The notes beneath the pieces were generated by a model. It was not told the origin of the DNA and made no database searches. It was given only the letters and a program-made list of their open reading frames with translations. From assembly GCA_002428485.1 (NCBI GenBank), contig DIWM01000037.1, positions 1 through 32,746 of the forward strand: DNA of 32,746 bases, read 5' to 3'. The position numbers and the translations under genes are program-made. This stretch comes from Deltaproteobacteria bacterium UBA6106. GTDB taxonomy: Bacteria > Desulfobacterota > Syntrophorhabdia > Syntrophorhabdales > Syntrophorhabdaceae. This document shows positions 16,067-24,798 of this stretch, piece by piece; positions within the stretch are counted from its first letter, which is position 1, and each line of letters opens with the position of its first letter.

Positions 16067-17176
16067 ATGTTTATCGTCCCTCTCGACAGCCTTGTGCCGG
16101 ATTATGTCAAGACGTTCGAGGCCTATATCCCGAGCAAACCCGACCCCGAGCTGATGAAGCTCTACGGGTGTGACCGCCTCTACCGCCTCAACAATAACGA
16201 GAACCCCCTGGGGCCGCCCCCCGGGGCGCAGGAGATCATGCGCCGCTTCCCGCCTCCCAGGGCAGGCCTCTATCCAAGCGGGGATTCCTACTATATGCGC
16301 TGCAGGCTCGCCGAACTGTACGGTATGGACCCTGACCAGTTTCTCTTCGGCAACGGCGCGAACGAAGTGATAGCCTTTGTCATCAAGGCGTTCTGCCAGG
16401 AAGGCGACAACATCATCACGGCCGACAAGACATTCGCCGTCTACGAGTGGGTTGCTACGTTTTCAGGCTTCACCGCCAAACTCATACCGCTCAAGGACTT
16501 CGGGTTTGACGACCAGGCCATGCTTGACGCAATTGACGAACGGACAAAGATACTCTTCGTCTGCAACCCGAATAATCCCACCGGGACGTACTGGAACGAG
16601 GCGAAGCTCCGCAGCTTTCTCGACACCGTCGCGGGCAGGCAGATCGTTGTCATCGATGAGGCCTATTGCGAATTCGTTGAAAAAGATGATTACCCTGACG
16701 GCATGAAGCTTATCAGCGAATACCCCAATCTCGTTGTCTTCCGGACATTCTCTAAGATGTACGGGCTCGCGGGCCTTCGCATCGGCTACCTTATGGGGAG
16801 CATGGGGGTAGTCGATGTGATACGGCGCACCTGCGTCGTCTATTCCGTCAACACCGTAGCCCAGGATACCGCCCTGGCAGCGATCGACGACATCGACCAC
16901 ATATATCGCACCCGTGAGATCGTAAACACCGAAAAAAGATACCTCAGGGAAGAGCTCGACGGGCTGGGCCTTGAGACACAGATCGGCGAAGGGTGCTTCA
17001 TTATGGTCAGGCTGCCTATGAGCGACACCCTCGCCTACCGGAAATTCATGTCAGAAGGCGTCATGATACGGAGCATGACAGGCTTCAGGTTCCCCAACTG
17101 GATACGCGTCAGCATCGGCAGACATGGTGCAATGGAGGCATTCGTCGAGGCCTTGAAAAAGGTCCTTTCCGTGTAA
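16067..17176 (+). CDS. PLP-dependent aminotransferase, class I/II, HisC-like
   Basis: 369-residue fold-type I aminotransferase of the histidinol-phosphate aminotransferase group, transferring an amino group to a 2-oxo acid or phosphate ester. Motifs: LNNNENPLGPPP near the N-terminus, FGNGANEV, the cofactor-binding CNPNNPTGT, DEAYCEF, and the PLP lysine in FRTFSKMYGLAGLRIGY. Near the C-terminus, RSMTGFRFPNWIRVSIG holds the substrate-carboxylate Arg. No other his gene is nearby. It lies 3 bp after the GHKL/GNAT gene and 6 bp before the molybdenum hydroxylase gene. A role outside histidine synthesis is therefore likely, perhaps on a product or precursor of the hydroxylase. Confidence 0.85.
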   Translation: MFIVPLDSLVPDYVKTFEAYIPSKPDPELMKLYGCDRLYRLNNNENPLGPPPGAQEIMRRFPPPRAGLYPSGDSYYMRCRLAELYGMDPDQFLFGNGANEVIAFVIKAFCQEGDNIITADKTFAVYEWVATFSGFTAKLIPLKDFGFDDQAMLDAIDERTKILFVCNPNNPTGTYWNEAKLRSFLDTVAGRQIVVIDEAYCEFVEKDDYPDGMKLISEYPNLVVFRTFSKMYGLAGLRIGYLMGSMGVVDVIRRTCVVYSVNTVAQDTALAAIDDIDHIYRTREIVNTEKRYLREELDGLGLETQIGEGCFIMVRLPMSDTLAYRKFMSEGVMIRSMTGFRFPNWIRVSIGRHGAMEAFVEALKKVLSV

Positions 17177-17182
17177 CCGGCT

Positions 17183-19489
17183 ATGAAGAGAGGAAAGCAA
17201 GTACCATTCAGGATCGGCACAACGACACCCCGTTGCGACGCCTGCACGAAAGTAACGGGGCAGGAGAAATATGCCGCGGATTATTATGGCGATCATTTCT
17301 TCTGGGCAGGCGTGAAAAGGGCCGGCACTCCTCACGGGAAGCTGCTGAAGGTCAACACAGAGGATGCAAAAAGGCTCAAGGGGGTCGTTGCCGTACTGAC
17401 CTCGGAAGATGTTGCCGGTTCGAACAGGGTCGGGATAATCAGGGGAGACCAGCCTGTGCTGGCCGACAAAAAGATATGTTATGCCGGCGACCCTCTCGCC
17501 CTCGTGATCGCCGAAAATAAAGAGGCTCTGCAAGCGGCCGTGGGGTTTATAACCTTTGACCATGAGCCCCTGCCCGGCGTCTTCGATGTGGAAGAGGCGT
17601 TGAAAAAAGGTGCCCCCCTGGTCCATGAAGACAGCCCCGAGGGAAACCTTCTTCGCCTTGTTTCTGTGGAGACGGGCAAAGGCGCATCTGCCTTTGATGA
17701 ATGTGATGTGATCGTCGAGGGGGTCTTCCAAACGCCTTTCCAGGAACATGCCTATCTCGAGACAGAGGCCGGGTGGGCATACCTGGACGATAGCGAGCAG
17801 CTCGTTGTCGTCACCACGACGCAGACGCCTTTCCGCGATCGGAACGAGATGGCGCCCGCCCTCGGCATCGACGTGGAAAAGATCCGCGTCATCGTTCCTT
17901 ATCTCGGCGGGGCGTTCGGGGGAAAAGACGGGATAGCCATTCAATGCCTCCTCGGCCTTGCCGCGCTTCATACCGGCGGAGTGCCCGTAAAGATGTGGTG
18001 GGGCAGAGAGGAGAGTTTCCTTGCGAGCACAAAACGCCTTTCCGCAAGGATGCGCTACAGGCTCGGGGTAAAACGCGACGGCACCTTCCATGCCCTTGAG
18101 TGCAGGGCATACTTCGATACCGGCGCTTACGCGGGGCTTGGAGAGACCGTTATGACCCTCGGGCTGGAACATGCAGGCTCCGCTTACCGTATCCCGAACG
18201 TGAGCATCGAGGGATCATGTGTGTACACGAACAACACGGTCGGCGGGCCTTTCCGCGGATTCGGCGTAACCCAGGTAACGGCGGCCATGGAGCAGGTCAT
18301 CGATATGGCAGCGCAAAGGCTCTCCATTGACCCGCTGGCGATCCGCCGCAGCAACGCGCTGGAAAAGGGGGATAAGAATTGCATCGGCGTCACGCTCACG
18401 CATTCGACAGGAATAAAAAAATGCCTTGCCGCCCTCTCGGAACACCCGCTGTGGCGGGAAAAAGAAGGCTGGAAAATGAAGGCGGAGCAATTCAAAAAGA
18501 GGGGGGTCGGGATCGCGTGCATGGCGCACGCCATGGGCTATCCGGCTGTAGTGCCTGATTTTGCGAACGCGAAGATCGAGTTTACCGGCGAAGGAAGATT
18601 TCGCATCTATGCCGGCATAGTGGACATGGGACAGGGTAATACGAGCACGTACGCTCACATCGCCGGCGCCATGCTGGGCCAGGACACAAGCGTCTTTGAG
18701 CTCGTCCAGCCCGACACTGAACGGACATTGCCATCGGGCTCATCCTCTGCCAGCCGCACAACATACGTATACGGGAATGCCCTTATCATCGCTGTGGAAG
18801 ACCTTAAAAAAAGGATCCTCGACAAGGCATTGCATCTTTTCTGCTCTGCTCAGGCTGAGGAGCTCATGCTCGTCCCCGGCGGCATCAGACACAGAGAGGG
18901 CAAGAAGAAGGTGTCCCTCAGGAAAGTGGCAGGGCTATTTGATGAGCCAGAAAGGACCTGCACGGCACATTTCAGGTCGCCCGCTGCGACGGAGATGCTG
19001 GACCGGATATACCTCGGCCCCCATATCATCTTTTCATACGCGGCGCACCTCTCATATGTAGAGATCGACATGCTGACAGGCTGCGCAGAGGTAATAGGGT
19101 ACCTTGCTGTCACCGATGCGGGAAACGTTATCAATCCGCAGGCATATGAACAGCAGATACAGGGGGGGATTGCACAGGGCATCGGGTTCGCCCTCAGCGA
19201 AGACTACAAGGTTGCAAACGGGCATACAGATACGAACAACCTCGCCACCTATATCATCCCCACTGCGATGGACGTACCTGATATGATGTCCGTCGCGGTG
19301 GATAATGTTGAGGAGACCGGGCCCTTCGGCATGAAAGGCATCGGTGAGATCTCGATCAGCGGCCCTGTCCCTGCAATCGCCAATGCCGTTGCCGACGCCT
19401 GCGGCATCAGGATAGGCCGAAACCCTATCACAGCGGAGAATATCTTTCAGGCATTACAAAAACAAGACGATCAGGAGAAGCCACGTTGA
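17183..19489 (+). CDS. Molybdenum hydroxylase large subunit, xanthine dehydrogenase family
   Basis: 768-residue molybdopterin-binding catalytic subunit that hydroxylates a CoA ester, purine or N-heterocycle with water-derived oxygen. The N-terminal 'a/b hammerhead' domain (about 1-130: GQEKYAADYY, ITFDHEPLPGVFDVEEAL) precedes the cofactor domains. Motifs: LGGAFGGKDG, GGPFRGFGVTQ, DMGQGNTSTYAH, SGSSSASRTTYVYG and the catalytic Glu in GMKGIGE near the C-terminus. Size and three-gene layout also fit 4-hydroxybenzoyl-CoA reductase. However, the FAD subunit here lacks that enzyme's extra cysteine loop, so a xanthine or nicotinate-like substrate is as likely. No strong ribosome site is visible; it may be coupled to the gene before. 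Confidence 0.88.
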   Translation: MKRGKQVPFRIGTTTPRCDACTKVTGQEKYAADYYGDHFFWAGVKRAGTPHGKLLKVNTEDAKRLKGVVAVLTSEDVAGSNRVGIIRGDQPVLADKKICYAGDPLALVIAENKEALQAAVGFITFDHEPLPGVFDVEEALKKGAPLVHEDSPEGNLLRLVSVETGKGASAFDECDVIVEGVFQTPFQEHAYLETEAGWAYLDDSEQLVVVTTTQTPFRDRNEMAPALGIDVEKIRVIVPYLGGAFGGKDGIAIQCLLGLAALHTGGVPVKMWWGREESFLASTKRLSARMRYRLGVKRDGTFHALECRAYFDTGAYAGLGETVMTLGLEHAGSAYRIPNVSIEGSCVYTNNTVGGPFRGFGVTQVTAAMEQVIDMAAQRLSIDPLAIRRSNALEKGDKNCIGVTLTHSTGIKKCLAALSEHPLWREKEGWKMKAEQFKKRGVGIACMAHAMGYPAVVPDFANAKIEFTGEGRFRIYAGIVDMGQGNTSTYAHIAGAMLGQDTSVFELVQPDTERTLPSGSSSASRTTYVYGNALIIAVEDLKKRILDKALHLFCSAQAEELMLVPGGIRHREGKKKVSLRKVAGLFDEPERTCTAHFRSPAATEMLDRIYLGPHIIFSYAAHLSYVEIDMLTGCAEVIGYLAVTDAGNVINPQAYEQQIQGGIAQGIGFALSEDYKVANGHTDTNNLATYIIPTAMDVPDMMSVAVDNVEETGPFGMKGIGEISISGPVPAIANAVADACGIRIGRNPITAENIFQALQKQDDQEKPR

Positions 19490-19950
19490 AGATATCCTTT
19501 GTCCTGAACGGAAAAAAGAAAACAACAGATGTTGAACCCGATATGAGGGTCATCGACCTTCTCAGGGAGCACCTCCATTTAACCGGCACTAAGGAAGGCT
19601 GCGGATCCGGTGAGTGCGGCGCCTGCGCAATCCTCGTTGACGGCGAAAGCAGGCTGTCCTGCCTCATGCTCGCCGCCCAGCTTGAAGGAAAAAAGATCAC
19701 AACCATTGAAGGTCTGTCAAAAGGAAAAAGGCTTCACCCTGTGCAAAAGGCCTTTGTTGAGAACGGCGCCGTGCAGTGCGGCTTTTGCACGCCCGGCATG
19801 GTGATGACCTCCGTTGACATCCTTTCCCGTAATCCTGACCCATCACGGGACGAGATTCGGGAAGGCATAAGCGGCAATCTCTGCCGCTGCACAGGCTATC
19901 AGAAGATCGTCGATGCAATAGAATATGCCGCAAAGGATAAAAACAGATGA
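19486..19950 (+). CDS. Molybdenum hydroxylase small subunit, two [2Fe-2S] clusters
   Basis: 154 residues. The N-terminal plant-type ferredoxin domain has GCGSGECGACAILVDG with a later SCLML. The C-terminal helical domain has CGFCTPGM and GNLCRCTGYQKI. Both are the standard motifs of CoxS/XdhC-type subunits that pass electrons from the Mo site to FAD. The start is TTG at 19486, overlapping the large-subunit stop (TTGA), with AGGAGA upstream. No nearby sign of alteration. Confidence 0.93.
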   Translation: MKISFVLNGKKKTTDVEPDMRVIDLLREHLHLTGTKEGCGSGECGACAILVDGESRLSCLMLAAQLEGKKITTIEGLSKGKRLHPVQKAFVENGAVQCGFCTPGMVMTSVDILSRNPDPSRDEIREGISGNLCRCTGYQKIVDAIEYAAKDKNR

Positions 19951-19983
19951 GACGGGCGAGAGAAGAAATTGGAGAGGAAGCAA

Positions 19984-20844
19984 ATGGCACGTGAAGTATT
20001 GCTGCCCCGTACCCTTGACGATCTCTGGGAGATTTTTCATGCAGAACCGGAATTGCATTTATATGCCGGCGGCACCGACCTTCTCGTGAAGCTCCGCTCC
20101 CAGCCCCCCCTGCCTTCTGGCTCCCCTTCTCCCCTGGTCTGTCTTGAAAGGATCGACGGGCTGAAAGGTATCTACGAAGAGGACGGGTTAGTCTGCATCA
20201 GGGCCTGCACGACCCATTCGGAGATCATGAAGGATCCTGTTATCCGGCAGCATTTTCCCGTTCTCACCAAGGTTCTGAGCCTTCTCGGTTCCCCTCACAT
20301 CAGGAACATGGGAACCATCGGCGGGAATATCTGCACCGCCTCACCTGCCGGCGATACGCTCACGCCGCTGTATACCCTCGGCGCATCTGTCGAGGCCCGC
20401 TCATGCGACAGCGGGCGGCTCATGCCCCTTAAGAGCTTCATCCTGGGTCCGGGGAGCGTAGCCCTCCAGCAAGGCGAGATACTCTACGGGATATGGATAA
20501 AAAAAGACCACGACTTCAATATCCACCATTTCGAAAAGATCGGGCAGCGTAAAGCTCTCGCCATTGCCATTGCCAGCATGGCTGCGCTTATAAAGCTCTC
20601 TGGTGAAGGGACGATAGAAAAGATCAGGCTTGCCTGGGGGAGCGTCGCACCAACGGTCGCTGTCTCCCATACCATCGAAGATGCCCTCACCGGAAAACCC
20701 TTGACTGAAAATGTTCTCCGGGACGCCATGCCGCTTGTGACGGATGCCCTATCTCCCATCGACGACGTGCGCGCCTCCGCCGGATACCGGAGGAGAGTAG
20801 CAACCAATCTCCTTCTCCGACTGCTACAGTATAAAGATGCATAA
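19984..20844 (+). CDS. Molybdenum hydroxylase FAD-binding subunit
   Basis: 286 residues from the ATG at 19984, which has GAGAGGAAG directly upstream; a TTG at 19969 would add five residues. It is a CoxM/XdhB-type protein that takes electrons from the [2Fe-2S] subunit. The FAD motifs LYAGGTDLLVKLR and SPHIRNMGTIGGNICTASPA are clear, and the CO-dehydrogenase flavoprotein C-terminal domain ends with SAGYRRRVATNLLLRLL. The extra [4Fe-4S] loop of 4-hydroxybenzoyl-CoA reductase is absent. Last gene of its operon. The following 141 bp are repeat sequence. Confidence 0.9.
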   Translation: MAREVLLPRTLDDLWEIFHAEPELHLYAGGTDLLVKLRSQPPLPSGSPSPLVCLERIDGLKGIYEEDGLVCIRACTTHSEIMKDPVIRQHFPVLTKVLSLLGSPHIRNMGTIGGNICTASPAGDTLTPLYTLGASVEARSCDSGRLMPLKSFILGPGSVALQQGEILYGIWIKKDHDFNIHHFEKIGQRKALAIAIASMAALIKLSGEGTIEKIRLAWGSVAPTVAVSHTIEDALTGKPLTENVLRDAMPLVTDALSPIDDVRASAGYRRRVATNLLLRLLQYKDA

Positions 20845-20847
20845 ATT

Positions 20848-21040
20848 CGAAGCACAAATTTCTAAATCATAAACAATATCGAAATCCTAAACACGAAGCA
20901 CTCAACAATATCAAAATCCAAATATCAAATGTTCAAAACTTTTCGACATGTTTTGAGATTTGAACATTGGAGCATTCGTGCTTGCTTAGGATTGTCCCTC
21001 CTTCGTCAGGATTGAACCTTGCGATATTAGGATTTCGTGC
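20848..21040. repeat. Dispersed AT-rich inverted repeat, family 2, copy 1
   Basis: A long imperfect hairpin. AATCCTAAACACGAAGCAC on the left pairs with TTCGTGCTTGCTTAGGATT on the right, and CAAATGTTCAAAA pairs with TTTGAGATTTGAACATT within it. A related copy is at 27056-27240. The right end runs into the 3' end of the DUF4922 gene and encodes its last residues. Confidence 0.75.
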
Positions 21041-22035
21041 TTAGTTCTGCTATGAGCCATGAGCGACATTTTGGCTACAGCCTTATCGACGGTCGCGGCG
21101 TCCAGGGAGACCTCCTTGAAGATGCCTTCAACGAGCGGGGCGTCGAGGCGCTCGAAATCCCTTTCCATGGGGGCAACGACCACGCCGCACATCTCAATGA
21201 CGGCCGGGCTGACGACAACCCGTTCGTCGCCCTCCCTGAAGAAGACATCGGGACGGTGTTTTACGCGGGGGAAGACCAGGAGGCGCCATGAGCCTTCTTT
21301 GTACAATCCGGCGATGTTCATCATAGGCTCTTCATCAATCCCGAGAACCTCCTGCAGGACGCTCAGAAACTTTTTAAAAGCGTTCCCCAGGGCCGTGCGG
21401 TTATCCCCTTTGAGGATCACGATCTCCCGTCCCATGCGCAGAATCCGGGAGAGATGGATGCCATCGACCTCTGCGAGCAATGCCTGACTTTTCTCATCGA
21501 CGATCACTTTCTCCACAGGCATCCGCCCCGACGGCACTGCCTGGAAGTGAAGGTGATCAGGGGCAGACGCGCCGCACTGCGGCCCATTGTAAAGGACTGT
21601 CCATCCCGGACCGAGATCGGCAGCAAGCCGGAGGAACGAATCTATGCTGTCCGCAATATTCTGGGGGCCGTGCTGTATATGGGTGACCGTGAGGTGTGAA
21701 TGGAAGACAGGCCGTGGATTGCAGAGGATCAGGTGTTCATCCCGGTAAAGGATGCCTTTCTGCTCCGGCGGAAGGTTCTCTGCACAGAGAAAGCACTTTC
21801 GCGCATTGATATCCTGCCGGTCCACCGATGCCAGTGTATTTATCGTTCTCCCGGGATTATGCTGGAGGCGGACGGCAAACCCATCGCACTCAAGATCTCT
21901 CGCCCGCACGCCCTTCAGCGACCCATACGCCTCCCCCAGCTCAAGCCACGAATTTTGCTGCTCCGCGACAAGATCATCACAGAGGCACTGGAGATTTCCT
22001 CCATCAAAGTTGGAATATATCTTGTCTGCATTCAT
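20986..22035 (-). CDS. DUF4922 HIT/GalT-like nucleotidyltransferase or phosphorylase
   Basis: 349-residue protein that I recognise as the DUF4922 type, distantly related to galactose-1-phosphate uridylyltransferase and HIT hydrolases. Visible are CFLC (81-84, a zinc-type CxxC as in GalT-like proteins), the conserved FHSHLTV block (111-117) and the HxH signature GASAPDHLHFQ with H161 and H163, where a GalT-type nucleophile would sit. It probably handles a nucleotidyl or sugar-phosphate bond in the cytoplasm; the substrate is unknown. The start overlaps the GT2 stop by 4 bp, so both act together. The last about 20 residues (SRTKHEILISQGSILTKEGQ) are encoded by a family 2 repeat and are probably not ancestral. 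Confidence 0.78.
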   Translation of the reverse strand: MNADKIYSNFDGGNLQCLCDDLVAEQQNSWLELGEAYGSLKGVRARDLECDGFAVRLQHNPGRTINTLASVDRQDINARKCFLCAENLPPEQKGILYRDEHLILCNPRPVFHSHLTVTHIQHGPQNIADSIDSFLRLAADLGPGWTVLYNGPQCGASAPDHLHFQAVPSGRMPVEKVIVDEKSQALLAEVDGIHLSRILRMGREIVILKGDNRTALGNAFKKFLSVLQEVLGIDEEPMMNIAGLYKEGSWRLLVFPRVKHRPDVFFREGDERVVVSPAVIEMCGVVVAPMERDFERLDAPLVEGIFKEVSLDAATVDKAVAKMSLMAHSRTKHEILISQGSILTKEGQS

Positions 22036-23531
22036 TTGGCCTTTTGAGCCCTCGAACCCTTGGCCCCTGCATTTATCTTCTTCCTCGCCAGTATCTCTTC
22101 TGTCCTGATCGTGTCCTTAAAGGCGTCGTTTTTATTCGCAGCCTCGGTTGAGAGCGCCGCGTCGGTGTTTCCCGACCAGCGCCTGCAGAGATAGAGGCTC
22201 TCAAAGATCCTCCCGATGCGGTATTCCCTGCAGATGCGGAGTGCTGCCGCGTAGTCCTCGCCGTAGCTCACGTTCAGGAATCCGATCCCGCGCATGATCT
22301 CCGTATCGAATGCCCGCGGTGCGCCAAGGCCGTTTATCCGGAGCGCGTTGTTGTGCCCGTTTGCATCGGTCCATTCGCGGTGGTCGATAAGGCCTTGAGG
22401 CATCTCCTCCAGCCTTTCGTTGACGATTGTATAGGAGCCGACCACCATCGCGTACCTGCCCTCACGGAGCCTGTCCACGATCCTCTGCAGGCTGCTCTCA
22501 TTGATGTAGAGGTCATCCGAGTCAAGCTGCACCGCATATCGGCCGCAGTCCTGAGAATAGAGCGCCTCGTTCCAGCAGCCGCCGATGCCGAGGTCGGTCC
22601 TGGCCGGGATGATATGTTTCAGTACCGGATGCTGCGCAGCCAGGCCGGACAATACGGCGGTTGTCCCGTCCGTTGAATGGTTGTCCACGACAATGATGTT
22701 GAAAGCAAAATTTGCCTCCTGCGAGAGCGCACTCTGCACCGCATCGGCAATAGTGCCTCTGCGGTTTCGTACAGAAATAATGACAGATGCCTCGGCCGGA
22801 AAGGCCTTGCGTTTCTTCCTGGCCTGTTGCAGGTTGTTTGGCGGCAGGTAAGCGCCGATCCTCTTCAGGTGGTCCGTGAAGACCGTCTCCATCTCCTTCT
22901 GGATAGCCTCATTCCGTGGATCAACGTACGAAAACAGCCTGTCGTCGCCTGACAGTTCGTCTGCCGCAATGACTGAATAGAGCGGCTCTGCCAGATGATG
23001 GACCGGGTTGTCGATTGAAACCTTCAGGCGAAGGTCATAAAGACCGGCGTGGCGTACATCAGGAATGGCCCCGTATCTTTTCATGGCATCCCTGACGGCA
23101 GCAGTAGAAAAGAGCATCATGGCGCCGAAATCAAAATCATCGCGGACGCTCCCTAACTGGCAGTCGTTAAGCGGGTGGAGCGCCCTCCCCTTCTCTTCCT
23201 CACCGTAGTAGTCGGAATAGACGATGCCCGCCCTGGTCAATGCCGCCGCCTCCAGCATCCTCTCCAGTGCCCCCGGCTCCATGAGGACCTTCCCTGGCCC
23301 CGGTAAAAAAAGGATATACTCCGTCTTAACGTCATCCAGGATCATGCTGAGCGTCCGTTTTGACTGGATGGGGTCCGCCTCAAGGAGGCGACGCCTTGGA
23401 ACATCAAGGTGAACCGGACGCTCGCTTACTACAACAATGTCCTCAACCAACAACGATGTTGCAAAAGATCTCAGGGACCTTTCAAAGAGAGGTCCGGGAG
23501 TATATTGGCTAATCAGAACAACCTTTTTCAT
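22032..23531 (-). CDS. Two-domain family 2 glycosyltransferase
   Basis: 499 residues. The C-terminal half is a typical GT-A/GT2 domain: EASVIISVRNRRGTIADAV, FNIIVVDNHSTDGT, and the metal-binding DSDD in AVQLDSDDLY. A later GEDYAAALRI resembles the GT2 'ED' catalytic region. The N-terminal 230 residues look like a second, degenerate GT2 fold (TEYILFLPGPGKVL, GIVYSDYYGEE) with no clear DxD of its own. No signal peptide or membrane segments, so it is cytoplasmic. It precedes and overlaps the DUF4922 gene, suggesting the two form one pathway on an activated sugar. Confidence 0.85.
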   Translation of the reverse strand: MKKVVLISQYTPGPLFERSLRSFATSLLVEDIVVVSERPVHLDVPRRRLLEADPIQSKRTLSMILDDVKTEYILFLPGPGKVLMEPGALERMLEAAALTRAGIVYSDYYGEEEKGRALHPLNDCQLGSVRDDFDFGAMMLFSTAAVRDAMKRYGAIPDVRHAGLYDLRLKVSIDNPVHHLAEPLYSVIAADELSGDDRLFSYVDPRNEAIQKEMETVFTDHLKRIGAYLPPNNLQQARKKRKAFPAEASVIISVRNRRGTIADAVQSALSQEANFAFNIIVVDNHSTDGTTAVLSGLAAQHPVLKHIIPARTDLGIGGCWNEALYSQDCGRYAVQLDSDDLYINESSLQRIVDRLREGRYAMVVGSYTIVNERLEEMPQGLIDHREWTDANGHNNALRINGLGAPRAFDTEIMRGIGFLNVSYGEDYAAALRICREYRIGRIFESLYLCRRWSGNTDAALSTEAANKNDAFKDTIRTEEILARKKINAGAKGSRAQKAK

Positions 23532-23614
23532 TGCCTACATATTAGCATATCCCTGGCCGGCAAGCATCACCTCTTATCAAGAAAAAGGGCATCGGGCACC
23601 ATGGGTGTTTTTCA

Positions 23615-23643
23615 TTGCCTTTTAATGAACATTGTACAATAAT
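23615..23643 (+). promoter_or_regulatory. Probable promoter of the ferritin-like gene
   Basis: TTGCCT (23615-23620), 17-base spacer and AATAAT (23638-23643), with 4/6 and 5/6 matches to sigma70 consensus. It would give a leader of about 100 nt before the ATG at 23751. Confidence 0.45.
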
Positions 23644-23750
23644 TACAGATAATCAGACGCGTGTCATACGATGATCGTTGCCGGCTTAGGTGCGACAGAA
23701 AAAACTATTTTCCAAAAAGTACGGCAAGGAAAATGAAGGGAGGTTCTCAA

Positions 23751-24266
23751 ATGAAAAGGATTATGAACTTTTTAGCATGTGGAATGGTCATCCTGTGTCT
23801 TTGCCTTGTTTTGCAGGTTAAAGCTGCTGACGACACTTACGGCGCAGCCGGCACTTTGAAGCTGAACGACAAAGAGCTTACTCTTCCCAAGATGCTTGTC
23901 TTTGCGATAGAAGACGAATATCTGGCGCGGGGGGAATACCAAAAGGTAATGGAGAAGTTTGGCAGCCGGCGACCATTTTCAAACATCATTAAGGCCGAGG
24001 AAAGGCATATTTCATGGTTGAAACCGTTGTTTGCAAAATATGGCGTAGCGCTGCCACCCGACCGTGGGCTGGAACTCGCTAAAGTACCGGCCACTTTCGC
24101 AGATGCGCTCCGGATCGGCGTAGATGCTGAAGTTACGAATATTGCTATGTATGAACGATTTTTAAAAAAAGATCTGCCTGATGATGTCAGGGATGTGTTC
24201 AATCGTCTTATGGCCGGGTCAAAGAATCATCTTGCCGCATTCAAAAGGGAAGGAATATCACGATAA
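23751..24266 (+). CDS. Exported ferritin-like protein (DUF2202 type)
   Basis: 171 residues from the ATG at 23751, which follows AAGGGAGG closely; an upstream in-frame start lacks such a site. An N-terminal signal peptide (MKRIMNFLACGMVILCLCL, then VLQVKA with likely cleavage after AxA-like VKA) directs it out of the cytoplasm. The mature part is a four-helix ferritin-like domain: FAIEDEYLARGEYQKV, IIKAEERHISWLKPLF and VDAEVTNIAMYERF supply the Glu/His residues of a diiron site. It may bind iron or reduce peroxide in the periplasm. It stands alone, with no partner gene adjacent. Confidence 0.82.
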   Translation: MKRIMNFLACGMVILCLCLVLQVKAADDTYGAAGTLKLNDKELTLPKMLVFAIEDEYLARGEYQKVMEKFGSRRPFSNIIKAEERHISWLKPLFAKYGVALPPDRGLELAKVPATFADALRIGVDAEVTNIAMYERFLKKDLPDDVRDVFNRLMAGSKNHLAAFKREGISR

Positions 24267-24275
24267 TTTTCGGAT

Positions 24276-24476
24276 GTGGAAGTAAAAAATGCCCATCCGG
24301 TTAAAGAAGCACGGTCCATTACCGCTGATACGGCACTCAGACTTTCCCGCTACTTTGGTCTTTCAGAGCGTTTCTGGCTTAACCTTCAATCTCGTTACGA
24401 TCTTGAGGTTGAGAAAGATAAACTTGAAGGCCGCAATAAACTACCCCGCCATAAGCGGCGGGGTATCAGAGGATAG
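24276..24476 (+). pseudogene. higA: HigA-type antitoxin, truncated C-terminal remnant
   Basis: The residues SITADTALRLSRYFGLSERFW and LNLQSRYDLEVEKDKLE match the second half of HigA/VapI-type XRE antitoxins. The first half of the HTH domain is missing, there is no proper start or ribosome site, and no HigB toxin lies next to it. The last about 14 residues (NKLPRHKRRGIRG) are read from a family 1 repeat that begins at 24441. The gene was therefore broken at the 5' side and its tail replaced by, or fused to, the repeat. Confidence 0.75.
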
Positions 24477-24634
24477 AAACGGCATGATTATGCCCCCTCA
24501 CCCTGACCCTCTCCCGCAAGGGGAGAGGGAATTATGGCTACAAGAGCCTATTGATGAAAGACCCTGTTCCCTCTCCCGCAAGGGGAAAGGGAACAGGTTA
24601 CCCCGCAGCAAGCTGAGGGGAATCATCCGTATTG
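24441..24634 (+). repeat. Dispersed GC-rich palindromic repeat, family 1, copy B
   Basis: CCCCGCCATAAGCGGCGGGG, then TATCAGAGGATAGAAACGGC and ATGATTATGCCCCCTCACCC. Two palindromes of the type CCCTCTCCCGCAAGGGGAGAGGG-like follow (about 24512-24533 and 24569-24592), then CCCCGCAGCAAGCTGAGGGG and AATCATCCGTATTGA. It is longer than copy A because the central hairpin is doubled. It overlaps the end of the higA remnant. Confidence 0.85.
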
Positions 24635-24704
24635 AAGAAGAAGCGAAAATTCTGGAACGAAAGACCGCATAACCCGCCACTGAAGCCAATCGCAACAAAG
24701 GGCG

Positions 24705-24733
24705 TTGCCTCTGGCTGAGCTCTGTGTTATATG
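24705..24733 (+). promoter_or_regulatory. Probable promoter of the MBL-fold/panE pair
   Basis: TTGCCT (24705-24710), 17-base spacer and TATATG (24728-24733), leading to a leader of about 60 nt before 24799. Confidence 0.45.
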
Positions 24734-24798
24734 TTAAAATGGAATAATGAGAAAAATGAATTATGAGACAAATCGAAAGATAATGGGAGATTAAACCT

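Noticed and set aside
17051..18172. A 373-codon minus-strand open frame
   Set aside because: It is the antisense shadow of the molybdenum hydroxylase large subunit; its length reflects GC-rich codon use, with no recognisable domain.
17183..20844. Naming the molybdenum hydroxylase as 4-hydroxybenzoyl-CoA reductase
   Set aside because: It would fit the aromatic theme, but the FAD subunit lacks the extra Fe-S loop typical of that enzyme, so the substrate is left open.
24441..24634. A CRISPR-like array, because of repeated CCCTCTCCCGC units
   Set aside because: The units are internal palindromes of a dispersed element with irregular spacing and no unique equal-length spacers or cas genes.
24757..24771. 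Half of the bzd operator (ATGAATTATG) before the MBL-fold gene
   Set aside because: Only the first ten bases match and the second palindrome arm is missing, so chance is likely in AT-rich DNA.
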